DNA of 64,000 nt from GCA-2732755 sp965228265. Its GTDB lineage: Bacteria; Planctomycetota; Phycisphaerae; Phycisphaerales; UBA1924. The notes beneath the pieces were generated by a model, which did not search any database, was not told the DNA's origin, and worked only from the letters and a program-made list of their open reading frames with translations. Shown here piece by piece: positions 60,333-64,000 of the stretch. Position numbers and translations under genes: made by a program. The first letter of the stretch is position 1; each line of letters starts with the position of its first letter. The stretch lies in contig OZ245804.1 of assembly GCA_965228265.1 (NCBI GenBank), positions 2,852,001 to 2,916,000 of the forward strand. Direction: 5' to 3'.

Positions 60333-60666
60333 CCGCAGTCCTCCTGGGATGACCGTCGCGTCTGAGCTCGTAGGCGATGCTCAGACTCAGGACCGTACGG
60401 ATGACAATGACCGATCCGAGCACCGCCATTTCCTCTAGCGTCGGAGTGACAACAGTCTTCAGAATGTCCGCGGCGATAAGGAACTCGAGCGAGAGCACGA
60501 GCCGCTCGGCAAGGCGAAGGCGGGCTTCGGTGGTGCGATCGCGCAGTCCGTGACGAACAGCCGCCGAGATGATCTCAACAGCGGCCGCGACGACGGACGC
60601 GGCGATCATAACGGCGGCAATCGCCTCGATGAATTGGACCGTGATACTGATGAGTTCTTCGATCAT
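60325..60666 (-). CDS. DUF1622-family membrane protein
   Basis: A 113-residue protein with three hydrophobic helices (TVQFIEAIAAVMIAASVVAA, AERLVLSLEFLIAADILKTV, GSVIVIRTVLSLSIAYEL) that match DUF1622. Function unknown. It overlaps the phosphatase gene by 8 bp and follows the cytochrome gene, so it belongs to the cluster operon. Confidence 0.8.
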   Translation of the reverse strand: MIEELISITVQFIEAIAAVMIAASVVAAAVEIISAAVRHGLRDRTTEARLRLAERLVLSLEFLIAADILKTVVTPTLEEMAVLGSVIVIRTVLSLSIAYELRRDGHPRRTADE

Positions 60667-60684
60667 CGGCGGCTCGACTCTCCT

Positions 60685-61464
60685 TTAGTGGTGCTTGTAC
60701 CAGCCGATCCCCGGGATCTCATTCCATGAGTTCGTGCGGTGACACTTGAAACAGTCGGTGACCTCGACATGTTCGACGCCCGCGACGCGCTTCGAGACCA
60801 TTTCAAAGTGACCCATGTAGTGACTGGGCGGAGCGCTGTGACACTGCACGCAGCTGGTGGATTGCGGCGATGGGTGGCGGTACTCAGGAATGCGCCAGCT
60901 CGCCGTCGAGTGGCAGGAGGCGCAGTTGTTCCCGAAGAGTGTTCGGTGCGGTTCCTCGTTGACGTGGCAGGAGGCGCAATCGAGCATCAGTTCCGTCGAC
61001 GTGATGCGTGCGTGCGGCGTCGGCGTCGCGGATGCATGCACGCGCAGGCTCTCGATGAGTGCGCGGGTTCCCTCGTCCGCATCGGCACGAGCGATCGCTA
61101 CAAGCAGTTCGTGGTCCATCGTGGTCGTGGTGGACGTCGATGTCGGCATGGCGTGCTCGGTGTGACATCCGACGCATGAGTCGACCGAAGCATGGAACGC
61201 CGTATCGGGCGTTGAGAGCAGCTTCTCGTTATTCGCGTGGCAAGAGACACAGTTTGATGTCTCTATCCCAACGTGCGGGGTGTGGCAGGCGGTGCAATCG
61301 TTCGCAAGAAACGCGTGTGCCTCGGAGAGCGGACCTGGACTGACCATGTCCTGCCAGCCAATCGCGGCGTCCGGTCCCTCACGGTGGACGACAATTGGTA
61401 AAGCGAATCCAGCTCCGAGCGCTCCGAGAGTCAGAACTCCATAGATGATTTCGAGTCGTTTCAT
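60685..61464 (-). CDS. Multihaem (seven-haem) cytochrome c
   Basis: A 259-residue periplasmic cytochrome; the ATG at 61464 (MKRLEIIYGVLTLG) begins an uncleaved or cleaved signal helix. Seven CxxCH haem sites are present: CTACH, CVSCH, CVGCH, CASCH (twice), CVQCH and CFKCH. Haem-rich regions flank a segment of about 50 residues without haems. It resembles small periplasmic multihaem electron carriers. It overlaps the b-type-cytochrome-like gene by 4 bp, so the two are coexpressed. Confidence 0.88.
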   Translation of the reverse strand: MKRLEIIYGVLTLGALGAGFALPIVVHREGPDAAIGWQDMVSPGPLSEAHAFLANDCTACHTPHVGIETSNCVSCHANNEKLLSTPDTAFHASVDSCVGCHTEHAMPTSTSTTTTMDHELLVAIARADADEGTRALIESLRVHASATPTPHARITSTELMLDCASCHVNEEPHRTLFGNNCASCHSTASWRIPEYRHPSPQSTSCVQCHSAPPSHYMGHFEMVSKRVAGVEHVEVTDCFKCHRTNSWNEIPGIGWYKHH

Positions 61465-62213
61465 GAGAGCCACCTGATGCCGAAGTACCACGCCGACCAG
61501 ATATGCACGAAAAGCAGCCCATACAGCACGATCGCGATGACGATGTGGCATGTCAGCCAGCGCGTGAACAAGCTCTTGGCCGAGCTATGGGTCCTGATGG
61601 CGAGCTCAAGGTCCGAGACCGACTCGGCGATGCGTAGTGCCAGCGCGGGAGCGCGAAACGGATCTGTCGGGTCACGTGCGACCACTAGCGAGGCGATTCG
61701 TCCTGGCAGGGAAGCCCCGCGGCGCACGAGTGCCATCGCCTCCGGATTGGCCCGGAGCTCATCAGAGAGCGAGCCGTACGCCCTGAGTAGCTCGTCGCGG
61801 TCGGCCCGCATCTGGCGGATGTCGGTCGAGAGCCGGCCGAGCAGGTAGCGGCCGACGAAACCGCTGACGGCGACGGTAAGCATCATGAGCGTGAGCGCCA
61901 CGCCCAGTCCGCTTTGGAACTTATGCCCGGTGTGGAGCACGCCGAGGATCGGCGCGAGCACGCCCGTGTAGATGTGGATAGTCAGCAGCGTACGCATCGA
62001 AACGTGCGGTGTGATCCGCCGCTTGAGCCACGGGATGCGCTTGACGAAGAGGTAGAGCAGCGGGACGAGCATGAGCGCCGCGGCGGCCACGCCGAGCAGC
62101 CCGCCGGCGAGACTCCCCGCGAATCGCGGGTCCCGGTGCACGAAGAAACCGAGCGTCAGAACCAGTAGAAGAACAATCAGGCCGGTTACGATGACGCGTT
62201 GACGCTCTTGCAT
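61461..62213 (-). CDS. Cytochrome-b561-like membrane protein
   Basis: A 250-residue membrane protein; the ATG at 62213 (MQERQRVIVTGL) is preferred to longer forms. About five helices contain His residues in haem-ligand positions (SMRTLLTIHIYTGVLAPIL, LGVLHTGHKF, LTCHIVIAIVLYGLLFVHIW). It resembles the membrane b-type cytochromes that pass electrons from cytosolic reductases to periplasmic cytochromes. It lies between the oxidoreductase gene and the multihaem cytochrome gene. Confidence 0.75.
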   Translation of the reverse strand: MQERQRVIVTGLIVLLLVLTLGFFVHRDPRFAGSLAGGLLGVAAAALMLVPLLYLFVKRIPWLKRRITPHVSMRTLLTIHIYTGVLAPILGVLHTGHKFQSGLGVALTLMMLTVAVSGFVGRYLLGRLSTDIRQMRADRDELLRAYGSLSDELRANPEAMALVRRGASLPGRIASLVVARDPTDPFRAPALALRIAESVSDLELAIRTHSSAKSLFTRWLTCHIVIAIVLYGLLFVHIWSAWYFGIRWLS

Positions 62214-62214
62214 C

Positions 62215-63999
62215 TCAGGCCTCCACCTCGAGGTCGACCTCGGATTTCGCTTGGCAGGCGAGGATGACCCCGTCGCGGCGGTCGTTGTCATCGAGCGCGT
62301 CCTCGACGTCCATGCTCACCCGGCCTTTGAGCAGGCGGACCTTGCAGCTCCCGCAGGTGCCGGCACGGCATGAGTTGTCGATGTCGACCCCGACCGATTC
62401 CGCGGCCTCGAGCACGGTCGTCTCCGGCCCGATGGGCGCGGACTTGCCAGAAGCGGTGAAGGCGACCGTGGCGGCCCCAGCCCCCGGCCTCTCCGTGGCC
62501 TGAGGTCGCTTCGCGGGCCCAAACGCCTCGGTCTTGACGCGGTCTTGTGGTACGCCCAGCTCGCCGAGCATGCCTTTGAGGGCCTCCATCATGGGCGGCG
62601 GGCCGCAGAGATGGACGAGCTTGGAGGCGATCTCGGGGACGCACTCTCGGATGAGTCCGGCAGAGAATCGCCCGGTCGGGCCGACCCAGGCGCTGCCTCT
62701 GGCGCGCGTCATAGTGGCCGTGACATTCAGGCGGGGGTGCTTGCGCTGAAGGTATTCAAGCTCGTCGCGGAAGCAGAAATCGTCCGTCGTCCGGCAGCAG
62801 TGCAAGAGGTAGATGTCACCGTCCCAAGCACGGTCGGTGAGGTATCGAATCACGCTCATCATGGGTGTGATGCCGACGCCACCGCTGACCAGCACGATGC
62901 GGCCTTCCTCATCGCCGGTAAACGTGAAGACTCCGGAAGGCCCGGTGACTGTGAGCGAGTCGCCGACGGAGAGCGAGTCGTGCAGCGCTCGGCTCACGAC
63001 GCCTTGGTCCTCACGCTTGATGGAGAGTTCAACATACTCCGACCTCGTCGGGCTTGAGGCGATCGTGTACGAGCGTTTGACGACCTTGCCGCCAACCGGG
63101 ACCTCGACTGTGAGGAACTGACCGGGCAAGTACGTAAACGGCACCGGTTCTCCCGAGGGCGGCATCAGGCGGAAGGTCCGGATGTCTGGCGTTTCTTGGA
63201 ATGTCGCGGCGAGTTGCAGGGCGCCCGTCCATCGGTCACCGGTTCGCCGGGTTGTTTTGGCCGGCATCGCGGCCGCGGGCTGGTCGGGAACGTCGAGGAC
63301 CGGTGCAACAGAAGCCGCAGGCTGTAACGATGTAGCCCCAGAAGTTTCAGGTGCTGGCGATGCGGCCGGGCCACGCGGCTGCGCCGCGAGGTCCTGCAGC
63401 AATTCAGCCGCGCGCCGCATCTTGACGAAGTACAGCGCGATCATCGCCATCGCGAACACGATGAGCACGGTCATCACGGACATATGGAACCAAGACCAGC
63501 CGAACGGCCCGGTGCTCGCGGCCCCCGCGGGCGGTGGCAAGAGATTCATTTCACGCTTGAACCAAGTCATGGCGGCTTGGTCAGGCGGCGTGTTCGAGTT
63601 CATGACGCGGTGCGCCGCGAGACCGCTATCGAATTGTCCGAGGCCCTCGCGGAGCGCATTGACGGCGGACTGCATCGCACCGAAGTCCTGCGTCGGCGAT
63701 GCCTTGAGCAGGTCATCGAGCGCCTGGCCCATGAGTGCTGCCCCGGTCTGCATTCGTTCATGAGCGAGTCGCTCGAAGGTGTCCCGCTCCTCGGCCGTCA
63801 TGTCGGGCAAGTCCATCAGGCTCGGGTAGATGTCCTTGGGCGGGGGCACGCCCATGCGGCTCATCATCTCGCCCATGTCACCCATGCCCTGCATGCCGCC
63901 CTGCTGCGGAACGTCTCCCTCGCCGGCTGGCTCACTCTGGTCCGGATGATGCGCGGCGTGCTCCTCGGGAGACACCTGAGATTGTGCGTTCGGCGCGAA
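62215..63999 (-). CDS. Membrane-anchored FAD/NAD oxidoreductase with 2Fe-2S ferredoxin domain, 5' end outside window
   Basis: At least 594 residues; the frame is open to the window edge, so the N-terminal signal or helix start is missing. The N-terminal part is Met/His/Gln-rich (EEHAAHHPDQSEPAG, GGMQGMGDMGEMMSRMG) and probably periplasmic, then a helix (SVMTVLIVFAMAMIALYFVK) crosses the membrane. The cytosolic part is an FNR-type flavin/NAD reductase (FTYLPGQFLTVEVPVG, VKRSYTIASSPT, GGVGITPMMSVIRYL, LCGPPPMMEALKGML) ending in a plant-type 2Fe-2S domain (SCRAGTCGSCK, then ILACQ). It passes electrons from NAD(P)H to the membrane module next to it. The stop is 1 bp from the next start. Confidence 0.85.
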   Translation of the reverse strand, partial: FAPNAQSQVSPEEHAAHHPDQSEPAGEGDVPQQGGMQGMGDMGEMMSRMGVPPPKDIYPSLMDLPDMTAEERDTFERLAHERMQTGAALMGQALDDLLKASPTQDFGAMQSAVNALREGLGQFDSGLAAHRVMNSNTPPDQAAMTWFKREMNLLPPPAGAASTGPFGWSWFHMSVMTVLIVFAMAMIALYFVKMRRAAELLQDLAAQPRGPAASPAPETSGATSLQPAASVAPVLDVPDQPAAAMPAKTTRRTGDRWTGALQLAATFQETPDIRTFRLMPPSGEPVPFTYLPGQFLTVEVPVGGKVVKRSYTIASSPTRSEYVELSIKREDQGVVSRALHDSLSVGDSLTVTGPSGVFTFTGDEEGRIVLVSGGVGITPMMSVIRYLTDRAWDGDIYLLHCCRTTDDFCFRDELEYLQRKHPRLNVTATMTRARGSAWVGPTGRFSAGLIRECVPEIASKLVHLCGPPPMMEALKGMLGELGVPQDRVKTEAFGPAKRPQATERPGAGAATVAFTASGKSAPIGPETTVLEAAESVGVDIDNSCRAGTCGSCKVRLLKGRVSMDVEDALDDNDRRDGVILACQAKSEVDLEVEA

Positions 64000-64000
64000 C

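Overview
This is a high-GC bacterial chromosome segment, most likely from a planctomycete of the class Phycisphaerae. The lineage call is inference. It rests on secreted proteins with dockerin-like calcium-loop tails (the 16.5-18.0 kb protein ends CPADQNADG...NYNAGCD, a tail I associate with Phycisphaerales), on a laminin-B plus sialate-O-acetylesterase architecture, and on the style of the housekeeping genes. No rRNA is present to confirm it.

Layout. (1) 1-0.9 kb: the end of an integrated element whose tyrosine integrase runs up to, and in frame through, a tRNA-Tyr gene. (2) 0.9-20.5 kb: mostly core chromosome. It holds a small Cys-rich protein, a 30-unit heptamer array, two paralogous secreted SGNH esterases, an exopolyphosphatase fused to a thymidylate-kinase-like domain next to a second kinase-like gene with an altered P-loop, ftsY-nusB-ribH, a UbiA prenyltransferase, a lipoprotein/RsbW/STAS/MlaE operon, guaA-yjbQ-GNAT, a thioredoxin-fold protein, an FG-GAP dockerin protein, a DUF3553 protein, rpoZ, coaC and two tRNA-Ser genes. 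(3) 20.45-46.02 kb: a genomic island in tRNA-Ser(CGA), bounded by identical 17-bp direct repeats. Its left part carries an excisionase-like gene, a tyrosine integrase, a large serine recombinase and several unknown genes. Its right part carries two complete CBA-type (RND) heavy-metal efflux operons with CDF transporters and Cys/His-rich accessory proteins, under an ArsR-type regulator with a 13-bp inverted-repeat operator. (4) 46.2-48.5 kb: an insertion sequence beside a truncated relative. (5) 48.9-64 kb: a copper-handling cluster, nearly all on the minus strand. It has a CsoR repressor with a candidate operator, an HMA-membrane protein, CopA and CopB, a cysteine-rich copper-storage-like protein, a CPH-type P-type ATPase with a His-rich N-terminus, small membrane proteins, a SpoIIE-type phosphatase, and a redox module (7-heme cytochrome c, b-type-cytochrome-like membrane protein, membrane-anchored flavin/2Fe-2S oxidoreductase cut by the window end).

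Together the accessory half is a metal-defence region. The RND systems would export divalent or monovalent metals from the periplasm, CDF pumps would move cytosolic metal outward, and the copper cluster would sense, oxidise, store and export copper. The most unusual items are the Ppx-kinase fusion pair, the efflux adaptor with five Cys3His modules, the kinase-STAS-MlaE operon and the membrane-anchored redox module.
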